Source of the DNA: Gammaproteobacteria bacterium
GTDB taxonomy: Bacteria; Pseudomonadota; Gammaproteobacteria; Burkholderiales; Burkholderiaceae_B
Assembly (NCBI GenBank): GCA_018815245.1
Contig: JAHIXK010000008.1
Span: 1 to 64,000 of the forward strand
Length of the DNA: 64,000 nucleotides
Direction of reading: 5' to 3'
Below, one piece after another: positions 50,320-59,480 of the stretch (position 1 is the stretch's first letter; the number at the start of each line of letters is the position of its first letter). The position numbers and the translations under genes were made by a program. The notes under the pieces are model-generated. The model was not told the DNA's origin, did no database searches, and saw only the letters and a list, made by a program, of their open reading frames with translations.

Positions 50320-51332
50320 TGCAGCAGGAAATTCGCATTGGTGTGATTGCGCTGACTGACTCTGCGCCCTTCGTGGTTGCCCAGCACCTGGATTTTTTCA
50401 ATGCAGAAAATTTGTCGGTGCGTTTGGTCAAGCAGGCTTCCTGGGCCACGCTGCGCGACAAGCTGGCGTTTGGGGAAATTGATGCGGCACACATGCTTTC
50501 GCCAATGGCGATTGCGCTGCAACTTGGCTTGGGCGGATCGCCCAGAAAAAATGTATTGGCTCCAGTGGTGTTGAACCGGGGGGGCAATGCCATTACCGTG
50601 AACAAACAACTGGCTGGTGTGCTGGCCAGTTTGGTGGAAGGCCAAACCCTTGGTTCTGTTTTAAGGGCAGGGAAGTTGCGCGATGAAAGGCCCATGGTGT
50701 TCGGAACGGTGTTTCCGTTTTCCATGCACACGCTGCAGCTTCGGCGTTGGTTGCGATTAAACGATGTTGATCCTGATCAGGATGTGCGTTTTGAAGTGGT
50801 GCCACCCATTCGCATGGTAGGCGCTTTGCGGGCGGGTTTGATCGACGCATTTTGTGTGGGCGAGCCTTACAATTCACTGGCTGTAAATGAGGGTTTGGGC
50901 ACAATTGTGGCCACATCCAACAGCCTGTGGCCCAATGCCCCAGAGAAGGTTTTGGGGTGCACACAGTCTTGGGCAGAAAGCAATCCTGCTGCACTGGCAG
51001 GTTTGGTCAGCGCCCTGCGCAAGGCCTGTGCGTGGCTGGAGGGTGGTGTGGAGAATAGACGGCAGGCGGCGGCCTGGCTGTCCAATTCTGACCACGTGAA
51101 TTTGCCGCAAGATGTACTGGAAATGGCTTTGCTGGAAAGTGTCAAGGGCTTGGTGGGGGATGCGGTCAACTTGAAAGGCGGCGATCCCTTTATTCACTTT
51201 GATGGCCTTGCACTTACACCAGATCAGCGCCCGGTGTTTGAATCGCTGGTGGTTGAAACACACGCCCTGACCACGGAGCAACCTTTGGACAAGGCGCAGT
51301 TCGCCAATGGTTTGTTGCCGTTTGCCTATTAG
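50319..51332 (+). CDS. nasS: Nitrate/nitrite-sensing NasS protein
   Basis: The 337-residue protein is a CmpA/NrtA-like substrate-binding fold (IGVIALTDSAPFVVAQHLDF, LRDKLAFGEIDAAHMLSPMA, GLIDAFCVGEPYNS, CTQSWAESNPAALAGLV) but without a signal peptide, so it is cytoplasmic. Together with the adjacent ANTAR gene it is the NasS sensor that holds NasT inactive until nitrate or nitrite binds. The ATG overlaps the nasT stop, so the two are translationally coupled. No transporter permease or ATPase gene follows. Confidence 0.9.
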   Translation: MQQEIRIGVIALTDSAPFVVAQHLDFFNAENLSVRLVKQASWATLRDKLAFGEIDAAHMLSPMAIALQLGLGGSPRKNVLAPVVLNRGGNAITVNKQLAGVLASLVEGQTLGSVLRAGKLRDERPMVFGTVFPFSMHTLQLRRWLRLNDVDPDQDVRFEVVPPIRMVGALRAGLIDAFCVGEPYNSLAVNEGLGTIVATSNSLWPNAPEKVLGCTQSWAESNPAALAGLVSALRKACAWLEGGVENRRQAAAWLSNSDHVNLPQDVLEMALLESVKGLVGDAVNLKGGDPFIHFDGLALTPDQRPVFESLVVETHALTTEQPLDKAQFANGLLPFAY

Positions 51333-51400
51333 TTAATTTGCGCATAGCAAGCATCGTCATTACACTTGAACGGTGAAAATGCTCGCAGTTGGAGTGCAGT

Positions 51401-51994
51401 ATGTCGGGTTTAAACCGTGTTGTTTTGATGTTTGTGTTGCTTGCGTTGTTGGGTGGGGCTTTGGTGCACTTTCCTTCGCAGGCGGCGAGCAGAACCGACA
51501 TTGATGCTGCAATTCTTCAACTGGGCAAAGCCGTGCCCGGCATGAAGCTTGAAGTTGAGTTGACCAAAACATGGAGCAGGGCCTATATTTCTGACCGGAT
51601 CGAGGGTGCCTTGTTGACCATGGATCCTGATTTCCTGAATCGACTGACCCCCGATGGTGTGATGTTCGTGATTGCCCACGAGTACGCGCATGTGCACCTT
51701 GATCACCAAAAGAAGCTGGGTTTTAAAGCCATGGAGTTGGCGGGCATGCCCACGCCCGACATGGCTTTTGATGCAATTGAGCGCCACCCTGCTACCATGG
51801 AAAAATTGCATGCCATGAACCGGCAGTTTGAGCTGGACGCCGATGAAGCTGCCACGAAATGGTTGGCAGCATTGGGCATTGGCGCATGCACCGAAGATGT
51901 GCTTCGAAGCATTGATGGTGCAGACATGATGATGCCAGTGGTGCCTTCGCACCCCGGTTTTTATAGCCGCAAGCAGATTATTTGCAGGAAGTAA
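51401..51994 (+). CDS. Small secreted M48-like zincin
   Basis: The 197-residue protein has an N-terminal hydrophobic signal (residues 5-28, cleavage after AAS likely) and a zinc motif AHEYAHVHLDHQ (HExxH at 93-97) with a downstream FELDADEAATKW that suits the third ligand and M48-like helix. It is far smaller than standard M48 proteases, so it may be a minimal peptidase domain acting in the periplasm. GGAG precedes the start at 51401. It lies alone between nasS and the glc genes. Confidence 0.72.
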   Translation: MSGLNRVVLMFVLLALLGGALVHFPSQAASRTDIDAAILQLGKAVPGMKLEVELTKTWSRAYISDRIEGALLTMDPDFLNRLTPDGVMFVIAHEYAHVHLDHQKKLGFKAMELAGMPTPDMAFDAIERHPATMEKLHAMNRQFELDADEAATKWLAALGIGACTEDVLRSIDGADMMMPVVPSHPGFYSRKQIICRK

Positions 51995-52013
51995 CGGTTA
52001 AACCGCTGGTGGG

Positions 52014-53264
52014 TTAAACCGCCTGCGCCACCCATTCCACCCAATGCCGCACATCCACCGTGGCATCGCTTTCCAGATGCCCCAAGCAGCCAATATTGGC
52101 CGATGCAATGGCTTGTGGTTTGCCTGCCATCAAGTTGGCCAGCTTGCGCCTCTTCAATTCTTTCGACAATTCCGGTTGCAGCACGGAATAGGTGCCGGCT
52201 GATCCACAGCACAAATGCGAATCGGCCACGGGCGTCAGCTTGAAGCCCAGGGTGGTCAGCACGTTTTCAATCACGCCCTTGATTTGCTGGCCATGTTGCA
52301 GCGTGCAGGGTGGGTGAAATGCGATGCTGCCAGGAATGCGTTGCTGCTCGATGGCGGCTGTTACTTTGGTGCCCAGGCGTGCCAGGGCATCAGCATTTTG
52401 TTGGGTGATGAATTCGCCAATGTCCAGGGTTTTTTCGCTGACCACTTTTGCTTTGGTAGCGTATTCGGGGTCGCTTTCAAAATGCTGTGCGTATTCACGA
52501 ACTGTAACGCCGCAGCCCGATGCATTCATCACCAAGGCCTCAGCTTCGCCTGATTGCAGCAATGAATACCAGGCATCAATATTGGTTTTCATTTGGGTCA
52601 AACCGCCTTCATGGTCGTTCAAATGAAACTTCACCGCGCCACAACAGCCTGATTCCTGAACCACCATGCTTTGTATGCCCAAGGCATCGAGAATGACCGA
52701 GGTTGCGGAATCAATCGACGGCATCATTGCGGGTTGCACACAGCCTTTGAGCAGTATCACTTTGCGTGTGTGGGCCGTGCTGGCAAAGGGCAGGGTGGTG
52801 CGTTTGGCGGGCACTTTTTTCTTGATGCTTTCTGGCAAAATGCCGCGCACGGCTTTGCCCACGGCCATGCCCGCAGTGAACATCGGGCGGTTGGTCATCA
52901 GCATTTTCAGGCTTTCGCGGGTCAGCTTTTCAGCCATGGGGCGTTCAACCCGTTCATCTACAATTTTGCGGCCAATGTCGATCAACTGGCCGTACTTCAC
53001 GCCTGAAGGGCAGGTGGTTTCGCAGTTGCGGCAGGTCAGGCAGCGGTCCAGGTGTTGTTGGGTTTTGCGGGTAACCTGTTTGCCTTCCAGTACTTGCTTG
53101 ATGAGGTAAATACGGCCACGTGGGCTGTCCAGTTCATCACCCAGAATTTGGTAGGTGGGGCAGGTGGCTGTACAAAAACCGCAGTGCACGCACTTGCGCA
53201 AAATGGCGTCGGCGGCTTTGCCATCGGGGGTGTCTTTGATCCAGTCGGCGAGTTGGGTGTCCAT
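52014..53264 (-). CDS. glcF: Glycolate oxidase iron-sulfur subunit
   Basis: The 416-residue protein has two 4Fe-4S binding blocks, CVHCGFCTATCPTYQ near residue 25 and CLTCRNCETTCPSGVKYG near residue 75, and CCG motifs of the CCG domains (SGCCGAVKFHL; HLCCGSAGTYS). It passes electrons from the GlcDE flavoprotein pair to the respiratory chain. It is the last gene of the leftward glcD-glcE-glcF unit, 9 bases after glcE. Confidence 0.95.
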   Translation of the reverse strand: MDTQLADWIKDTPDGKAADAILRKCVHCGFCTATCPTYQILGDELDSPRGRIYLIKQVLEGKQVTRKTQQHLDRCLTCRNCETTCPSGVKYGQLIDIGRKIVDERVERPMAEKLTRESLKMLMTNRPMFTAGMAVGKAVRGILPESIKKKVPAKRTTLPFASTAHTRKVILLKGCVQPAMMPSIDSATSVILDALGIQSMVVQESGCCGAVKFHLNDHEGGLTQMKTNIDAWYSLLQSGEAEALVMNASGCGVTVREYAQHFESDPEYATKAKVVSEKTLDIGEFITQQNADALARLGTKVTAAIEQQRIPGSIAFHPPCTLQHGQQIKGVIENVLTTLGFKLTPVADSHLCCGSAGTYSVLQPELSKELKRRKLANLMAGKPQAIASANIGCLGHLESDATVDVRHWVEWVAQAV

Positions 53265-53273
53265 GCGTTCTAC

Positions 53274-54350
53274 TTACAAAATGGGTGACAGGCGGTTGAT
53301 GCTGAACACACCAGCCGGGTCGAATTGTTCTTTCAGGCGGCGTTGCAGTTTCAGCATCACCGCATCGGGTTGCTGGAAAGCCTGTACACGCGCTGCTTCA
53401 TTGGCTGCGTGGTACAGGGTGGCATGGCCCCCCACGCGTTTGGCGGTGGCGCGAATTTGCTCGGCTGTTACCCCAGTATCGGCTCGGAACCAACGCAAAC
53501 CGCTGCCCCATTCATGCACGCTTTGGCCGTGCATGGCCAGGTCAACCGTGGTGGGTGGCACAGCCAGGCGCCACAAGTCGCCTTCAGCTTTGAAAAATTC
53601 ATGTTGCTGGTCGCGCACGCTGGTCCAGAACGCTTGCGCGTGTTGGGCTTGCATTTCCTGGCCACCCATATTTTTAAGCGCGGCTTGTACCGCGGCACTG
53701 GCGCCGCGCAAGCGAACGGTTAGTTTGCCGTTTTCAAAAAACGTGGCGGAAATGGGCAAGGGCTTGGACAACCAATTGTTGCTTTGAGCAATGGCTTGGT
53801 TCACATCCATGTCGAATTGCAGGGTGGCTTCAGCGGGCGCAAGCGGCATGACCTTGATTGACAATTCGGTGGCAATGCCCAAGGTGCCCATGCTGCCGGG
53901 AATAACCCGTGATACATCGTAACCTGCCACGTTCTTCATGACCACGCCACCGAAGTTCAGCAGTTGGCCTTTGCCATCCAGCAAGGTGCAACCCAGCACA
54001 TAATCTTTCACACCGCCACGGCTTAAGCGCGCTGGGCCTGCAAGGCCGCTTACAATGGCGCCGCCGATAGTACCGGTTGCGCCAAGCCGGGGTGGCTCGA
54101 ACGCCAATTCCTGTTTCTGTGCAGCCAGTGCGGCTTCCACTTCGGCCAGTGGGGTGCCGGGTTTCACGGTGATCACCAGCTCAGTGGATTCGTATTCCAC
54201 AATGCCGGCCCATTGGCGCATGTCTATTTCCTCGCCTTGCAGTGGGCCGCCGTAAAAGTTTTTGGTGCCGCCGCCCAGCGGGCGAAGTTGTGTGTTGTTG
54301 CGTGCAGCCAATTCCACCCGCTTGCACAGGTCGTCGATAAAGTCGCTCAT
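53274..54350 (-). CDS. glcE: Glycolate oxidase subunit GlcE
   Basis: The 358-residue FAD-binding protein begins with an FAD_binding_4-type segment (LRPLGGGTKNFYGGP, VKPGTPLAEVEAAL, GATGTIGGAIVSGLAG) and has the GVVMKNVAGYDVSRVI block. It pairs with GlcD in the glycolate oxidase complex, which oxidises glycolate to glyoxylate at the inner membrane. Length and order fit the family; it is 12 bases downstream of glcD. Confidence 0.94.
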   Translation of the reverse strand: MSDFIDDLCKRVELAARNNTQLRPLGGGTKNFYGGPLQGEEIDMRQWAGIVEYESTELVITVKPGTPLAEVEAALAAQKQELAFEPPRLGATGTIGGAIVSGLAGPARLSRGGVKDYVLGCTLLDGKGQLLNFGGVVMKNVAGYDVSRVIPGSMGTLGIATELSIKVMPLAPAEATLQFDMDVNQAIAQSNNWLSKPLPISATFFENGKLTVRLRGASAAVQAALKNMGGQEMQAQHAQAFWTSVRDQQHEFFKAEGDLWRLAVPPTTVDLAMHGQSVHEWGSGLRWFRADTGVTAEQIRATAKRVGGHATLYHAANEAARVQAFQQPDAVMLKLQRRLKEQFDPAGVFSINRLSPIL

Positions 54351-54362
54351 GGTCTCGTTCTT

Positions 54363-55853
54363 TTAAAAGCGGGGCAGGTCTGCAAAAGGCACTTGGCCAC
54401 CGTGCACATGCATGCGGCCATATTCGGCGCAGCGGTGCAGGGTTGGAATGGCCTTGCCGGGGTTGAGCAAACCGGGTTCGTCGAAGGCTTTTTTTACGGC
54501 GAAAAATGCATCCAGTTCAGCGCGTGAAAACTGCACGCACATCTGGTTGATTTTCTCGATGCCCACCCCGTGTTCGCCAGTAACCGTGCCGCCGACTTCC
54601 ACGCACAGTTCCAGAATTTCTGCGCCAAAGTCTTCGGCGCGTTTGATTTCTTCTGGCTTGTTGGCATCAAATAAAATAAGGGGGTGCAAATTGCCATCGC
54701 CGGCATGGAATACGTTGGCGCAGCGCATGTCGTATTTCTTTTCCATCTCGGTAATTGCGTTCAGCACACGGGCCAAACTGCGCCGGGGAATGGTGCCATC
54801 CATGCAATAGTAGTCGGGCGATACACGGCCAGCGGCCGGAAATGCGTTCTTGCGGCCAGCCCAAAATTTCAGGCGTTCCGCTTCGCTTTGCGACACCTTG
54901 ATTGCAGTGGCACCACAGCCGTTCAGTACGCGGGTCATTTCTGCGATTTCTTCGGCCACTTCTTCCGGAGTGCCATCGCTTTCAAGCAGCAAAATTGCTT
55001 CCGCTTCGGTGTCGTAACCAGCTTTTACAAAAGGCTCCACCATTTGGCTGGCGCGCTTGTCCATCATTTCCAGGCCCGCGGGAATAATGCCCGCGGCGAT
55101 TACCGCTGCAACCGCATTGCCTGCATTGGCCACGTCGTCAAAACTGGCCATGATCACTTGGGCCAGCGCGGGTTTGGGCACCAACTTGACCACGACTTCC
55201 GTCACCACAGCCAGCATGCCTTCAGAGCCGATCACAAGATTCATCAATTCAAGACCAGGGGCGTCGGGCGCTTCGGAACCGAACTCAACCACTTCACCTT
55301 CAATGGTAATGGCGCGTACCTTCAGCACGTTGTGCACGGTCAGGCCATACTTCAGGCAGTGCACGCCGCCGCTGTTTTCAGCAACGTTGCCACCAATGGT
55401 GCAGGCTATTTGGCTGGAAGGGTCGGGTGCGTAATACAACTGGTGTTGGGCCACTGCTTCTGAAATGGCCAGGTTGCGCACGCCGGGTTGCACCACCGCG
55501 CTGCGCGATTGAACATCCACTTTCAGAATTTTGTTGAACTTGGCCATACCCAGCAAAATGCCATGCTTGTGCGGCTGTGCGCCGCCAGACAAACCCGTGC
55601 CCGCACCACGTGCCACCACGGGTACATTTAGCCGGTTGGCCAGTTTCAGGATTTGAATTACCTGTTCTTCAGTATCTGGCAGGGCCACCACCATGGGCAG
55701 TTGCCGAAACAGGCTTAGGCCATCACATTCGTAGGGTTTGGTGTCTTCTACTTCGTGCAGCACGGCGTAGGCGGGGAGAATTCGGTTCAGTCCGGCAATC
55801 ACCTCAGCCCGCTGGGCAGCATTCAGTACAAAGTCTTCGGTGGGCGCATTCAT
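54363..55853 (-). CDS. glcD: Glycolate oxidase subunit GlcD
   Basis: The 496-residue FAD-linked oxidase has RGAGTGLSGGAQPHKHGILL near residue 90, the QIACTIGGNVAENSGGVHCLKYG block, and the metal-binding C-terminal cap with VFHAGDGNLHPLI and TGEHGVGIEK. It is the catalytic subunit of glycolate oxidase. It heads the glcDEF unit; the 169 bases upstream contain no gene. No GlcC-type regulator is adjacent. Confidence 0.95.
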   Translation of the reverse strand: MNAPTEDFVLNAAQRAEVIAGLNRILPAYAVLHEVEDTKPYECDGLSLFRQLPMVVALPDTEEQVIQILKLANRLNVPVVARGAGTGLSGGAQPHKHGILLGMAKFNKILKVDVQSRSAVVQPGVRNLAISEAVAQHQLYYAPDPSSQIACTIGGNVAENSGGVHCLKYGLTVHNVLKVRAITIEGEVVEFGSEAPDAPGLELMNLVIGSEGMLAVVTEVVVKLVPKPALAQVIMASFDDVANAGNAVAAVIAAGIIPAGLEMMDKRASQMVEPFVKAGYDTEAEAILLLESDGTPEEVAEEIAEMTRVLNGCGATAIKVSQSEAERLKFWAGRKNAFPAAGRVSPDYYCMDGTIPRRSLARVLNAITEMEKKYDMRCANVFHAGDGNLHPLILFDANKPEEIKRAEDFGAEILELCVEVGGTVTGEHGVGIEKINQMCVQFSRAELDAFFAVKKAFDEPGLLNPGKAIPTLHRCAEYGRMHVHGGQVPFADLPRF

Positions 55854-56022
55854 AGGGGTACCTCTTTGACAGCCTTCAAGAATACCTTTTTCAAATGGAT
55901 ATGGTAATTGGTGCTTGCCCGAAGCAGTTTTGCTTGTTAGTCAAAAGTGATTTGCGATTGGGTAGTTTGCTATTGCGCTTCCAAAATCGCAGGTTTCGCG
56001 GCCAACTGCATGGCCCCCGCGA

Positions 56023-57621
56023 TTAAACTACAAACCGCGAAACGGCGCTTTGCAGCTGATTGGCGCGATCATCCAGCCGGTTGGCCACCTCACTGGCTCT
56101 TTGCGCGACAGATGAGTTTACGGCGGCGGCGTCCACGATTTCTCCAATTCCGCTGAAGAATCGCTCCATACTGGTTTGCTGCTCCTTCAGTAGCAAGCCA
56201 AATGATTCAAAGGTTTGATTCATTTTGTCTGATTCAGCGTGCAGCAACCCCATGTCTTGCTCTGAGCCGGCCACTTTTTGCAAGGACATGTCTGACTTGA
56301 TGTTGGCATCGGACGTCATTGCAACCGACTCTTGAATTTGATTCTGAATTTCCAAAATGAGTTTGGAAATCTGGTTTGCCGCATTGGCAGTGTCTTCAGC
56401 CAGTTTGCGCACTTCATCAGCCACCACAGCGAAGCCACGCCCTTGCTCGCCAGCGCGGGCGGCTTCGATGGCTGCATTCAGTGCCAGCAAATTGGTTTGG
56501 TCTGCAATTTGTTTGATGGTGTTGATAATTCCACCGATCTTTGTAGAGCTTTCATTCAGGGTGCCAATCCGTTCGCCGTTTCTGCTGACAATTTCCACCA
56601 CGCTATTGACCGAAGATGCTGTTTCGCGCATTGAGCGAATTGAGTGGAGAAGCTGGGCTCGCGTTTTGGACGAAACCTCTTGTGCAGAATTCAAGTAATT
56701 GCAAGACGATTCCAGTTTGGCGTTGGCATCGGTCGCGATAGTGCTGAGCGAATCGGTGATCGATTCCTGTTTTTGGGTGTTTTGCGAAATTTGCAGCCCG
56801 GAGGAACGCACTTCAGAAACAGTCGACCCGATTTGTTCGGCCGACACGCGAATACCCTTCACGGTGTCGCAGAAACTGGCCATCAAGGAATCAAACGACG
56901 ATGCAATAGACGCTATCTCGTGTTTTTCTTTCAAATTCACTCGAAGGCTCAGGTTCGATGTTTCTTGTACCTGGCGAATTACTGCTTGCAATTTGTTCAC
57001 TGGCCTTGAAATGGAGCGCCCAATCAGCCAGGCAATTGCCAGCCCTGCAATTGTGGCCAGCAAACCAACAATAGACACGGTTTGAATCGCCGTCTTCCCC
57101 AATTTCTCGGCATTTGATTTGGACTGATCAATGCTGGCCTTGGTCAGTTGCAACGCCGTGGCGAGTTGCTCTTCGGCCAGGCGTGCTGATTTTCTGACCA
57201 AAACAGTGGCCATCATCCGTTGGGGGCCAATGTCGGCCTTCATCATGTTTTCGAAGTTCGTTTTGTATTGGGAAAGACTGGTTGCCAGGTTGCCCAGCAA
57301 GTCCGTAATTTCCTGAGAGTGAAGTACGGAACTTAGCTGGACACTTTTTTGGATGGCTCCAATGGCGGTGTCCAGGTGCTCGGTAACGGATTTTTGCAAA
57401 ATGGGGTCATCTGCATACATCAAGTCTTTGATAGGGCGCTCTGCCTTGAGAAATTCGACCTGCGCCAAAGCGGATTGCGACTGGATTTCAAACTTCGAAT
57501 CCACCAAAACGGTGAATGATTCATTGAGGTTGCCCAACAAACTGGCTACCAGAACCTGGCAGGCAATTAAAGACAACAAAATAAATCCAAACCCGGCATA
57601 AATCCGTTTGACGATACTCAT
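56023..57621 (-). CDS. Methyl-accepting chemotaxis protein
   Basis: The 532-residue receptor has TM1 ([20 protein letters not shown]), a periplasmic four-helix-type sensor of about 150 residues, TM2 near residues 183-205 ([18 protein letters not shown]), a HAMP segment, and a signalling domain with the hairpin tip [20 protein letters not shown]. No C-terminal NWETF-type pentapeptide is present (it ends SAVSRFVV). It lies 33 bases downstream of a gene for a secreted Cache protein, which may be its ligand-binding partner. The start at 57621 fits. Confidence 0.93.
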   Translation of the reverse strand: MSIVKRIYAGFGFILLSLIACQVLVASLLGNLNESFTVLVDSKFEIQSQSALAQVEFLKAERPIKDLMYADDPILQKSVTEHLDTAIGAIQKSVQLSSVLHSQEITDLLGNLATSLSQYKTNFENMMKADIGPQRMMATVLVRKSARLAEEQLATALQLTKASIDQSKSNAEKLGKTAIQTVSIVGLLATIAGLAIAWLIGRSISRPVNKLQAVIRQVQETSNLSLRVNLKEKHEIASIASSFDSLMASFCDTVKGIRVSAEQIGSTVSEVRSSGLQISQNTQKQESITDSLSTIATDANAKLESSCNYLNSAQEVSSKTRAQLLHSIRSMRETASSVNSVVEIVSRNGERIGTLNESSTKIGGIINTIKQIADQTNLLALNAAIEAARAGEQGRGFAVVADEVRKLAEDTANAANQISKLILEIQNQIQESVAMTSDANIKSDMSLQKVAGSEQDMGLLHAESDKMNQTFESFGLLLKEQQTSMERFFSGIGEIVDAAAVNSSVAQRASEVANRLDDRANQLQSAVSRFVV

Positions 57622-57654
57622 ACTGGCCCCTGAGTGTTTAAGTGGTGTTGTGGC

Positions 57655-58131
57655 TTATTCCAGGGAATAGCCAACGTAGTAAATGCCAATGGTGGCGCCA
57701 CTGTCGTTCACGATGGGCTCATACCCTGTCTGGAAAATTTTTCCGAGAATGTCCACTGGGCCGTAAAATGGCTTGCCACTGTCAATGGCAGCTTTGGCCG
57801 GGCCAGAAGGATCCAGTGGAGTGCCCACAGCGCGTTGGCCAGCTTTCATCACATTGGTGCTTCGACGAATGTAGTTGTTGCCTTCCTTCACAAACAGGGT
57901 GGCTGTACCGCCGTGTTTTGCGGTGATTTTGTCGACAATTTTGAAATCACCATTAATCTTTCCGCTGCCAAAGTACAACTGATCACCCTCAAGGCGCGGT
58001 TTGCCTTCGGCAGCAAGTTCTTGTTTAAGCGCGCTCATGGCTTTGTTAACTTTTTCATCGGCCATGGCTGGGCTAACCATACACACGGCTGCAGCAACTG
58101 ACAAAAGACATTTTGATAGAAATTGACTCAC
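57655..58131 (-). CDS. Secreted single-Cache-domain protein
   Basis: The 158-residue protein begins with a clean signal peptide (SKCLLSVAAAVCMVSPAMA) and contains a Cache-like sensor domain (NGDFKIVDKITAKHGGTATL, then YIRRSTNVMKAGQRAVGTPL, then GYEPIVNDSGATIGIYYVGY). The domain is usually part of chemoreceptors but is free here. The start is a GTG at 58131 with GGAG at a 7-base spacing; the longer frame from 58182 would spoil the signal peptide. It sits immediately upstream of the chemoreceptor gene. Confidence 0.8.
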   Translation of the reverse strand: MSQFLSKCLLSVAAAVCMVSPAMADEKVNKAMSALKQELAAEGKPRLEGDQLYFGSGKINGDFKIVDKITAKHGGTATLFVKEGNNYIRRSTNVMKAGQRAVGTPLDPSGPAKAAIDSGKPFYGPVDILGKIFQTGYEPIVNDSGATIGIYYVGYSLE

Positions 58132-58273
58132 TTGGATCTCCTGATTGGTATTCGACATGAACGACCGGAACTGCATGAACATTGCAAATACTACGCAGAG
58201 GATGTTGAGTCACATGGGTGGAACAGGGGATGTTTTAGGTCGTAATTTGTTTAATCAACAATTTAACAATTGC

Positions 58274-59365
58274 CTAAGGATTGCTGAAAACGGGTTGGGT
58301 CGAAGCCAATTCACACCGCGGCCGTGTGTGCATGCCGTAATCGCGAGAATTCAACAATTCAGGTTTCCCGGCCAATTGCATGGCACCAGCAAACGCAATC
58401 ATGGCGCCGTTGTCGGTGCACAGGCTCAGTTCAGGAAAATAAACTTCCACACCACGTTTGCGCGCGGCTTTCTCAAGCTGTTCACGCAACAACTTGTTGG
58501 CACCCACGCCACCAGCCACTACCAGGCGTTTGTGGTCTTGCTGCAGGCAGGCGGCCAATGCTTTTTTTACCAATGTTTCCACAATCGCGGCTTGAAAGCT
58601 GGCCGCCAGGTCTGCTTTGTCTGTGTCGCTGATCACCATGGTTTCGGAAGGTTGGCTTACGCCCGCCAACTTCATGGCGGTGGTCAGCACTGCGGTTTTC
58701 AAGCCGGAAAAGCTGAACATGTAGTCGCCGCTGTGCAACATGGGGCGGGGTAGCTTGAAGCGTTCCGGGTTGCCGCTTTCCGCCAGTTTCGACAATGCCG
58801 GGCCTCCGGGGTAGGGCAGGCCAATCATTTTGGCGGTTTTGTCGAAGGCCTCGCCCGCGGCGTCGTCCAGCGTTTCGCCCAACAGCGAATATTGGCCCAG
58901 CCTTTCAACACCCATTAACTGTGTGTGCCCCCCGCTTACCAGCAGTGCAGTGAACGGAAATGCCGGCGGATTGATGGACAGCAATGGCGACAGCAAATGT
59001 CCTTCCAGGTGATGCACCGGGATTACCGGCAAATTCAGGCCCATGGCCAGGCTGTAGGCAAACGAGCAACCCGCCATCAAGGCGCCGGGCAGGCCGGGGC
59101 CGGTGGTTACGGCGATGGCATCAACCTGCTTCATCGCAATGCCGGCTTGCGCCAAGGTTTCTTCCATCAAAGGAATCAACCTGCGAATGTGGTCGCGAGA
59201 TGCCAGCTCTGGCACCACGCCGCCGTAGTCTTTGTGCATGGCTATTTGTGAATACAGGGCCTGCCCCAGTATGCGGCCCTCGGTGGTGCACAGGGCCACG
59301 CCTGTTTCGTCACACGAACTTTCAAAGCCAAGCACAATTTTGGGAGGGTTTGCAGTGTGGGTCAC
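58274..59365 (-). CDS. tsaD: tRNA N6-adenosine threonylcarbamoyltransferase
   Basis: The 363-residue protein reads [15 protein letters not shown] at the start, then [33 protein letters not shown] with the metal-binding His pair, VSGGHTQLM and the C-terminal [12 protein letters not shown]. TsaD with TsaB/TsaE makes the t6A base of ANN-decoding tRNAs. Length is as usual. It is leftward and separated from the chemoreceptor unit by a 142-base gap. Confidence 0.96.
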   Translation of the reverse strand: MTHTANPPKIVLGFESSCDETGVALCTTEGRILGQALYSQIAMHKDYGGVVPELASRDHIRRLIPLMEETLAQAGIAMKQVDAIAVTTGPGLPGALMAGCSFAYSLAMGLNLPVIPVHHLEGHLLSPLLSINPPAFPFTALLVSGGHTQLMGVERLGQYSLLGETLDDAAGEAFDKTAKMIGLPYPGGPALSKLAESGNPERFKLPRPMLHSGDYMFSFSGLKTAVLTTAMKLAGVSQPSETMVISDTDKADLAASFQAAIVETLVKKALAACLQQDHKRLVVAGGVGANKLLREQLEKAARKRGVEVYFPELSLCTDNGAMIAFAGAMQLAGKPELLNSRDYGMHTRPRCELASTQPVFSNP

Positions 59366-59480
59366 TTTGGTAGCCAGAACAGAGTCAACGCCTTATTTTA
59401 GCGCGGCTTCGGTAAGCAATTGAATCTGAAAGGGTTCAAGCGCCAGTAATAGTACGAACATTACAAATTGGAGACATTTT

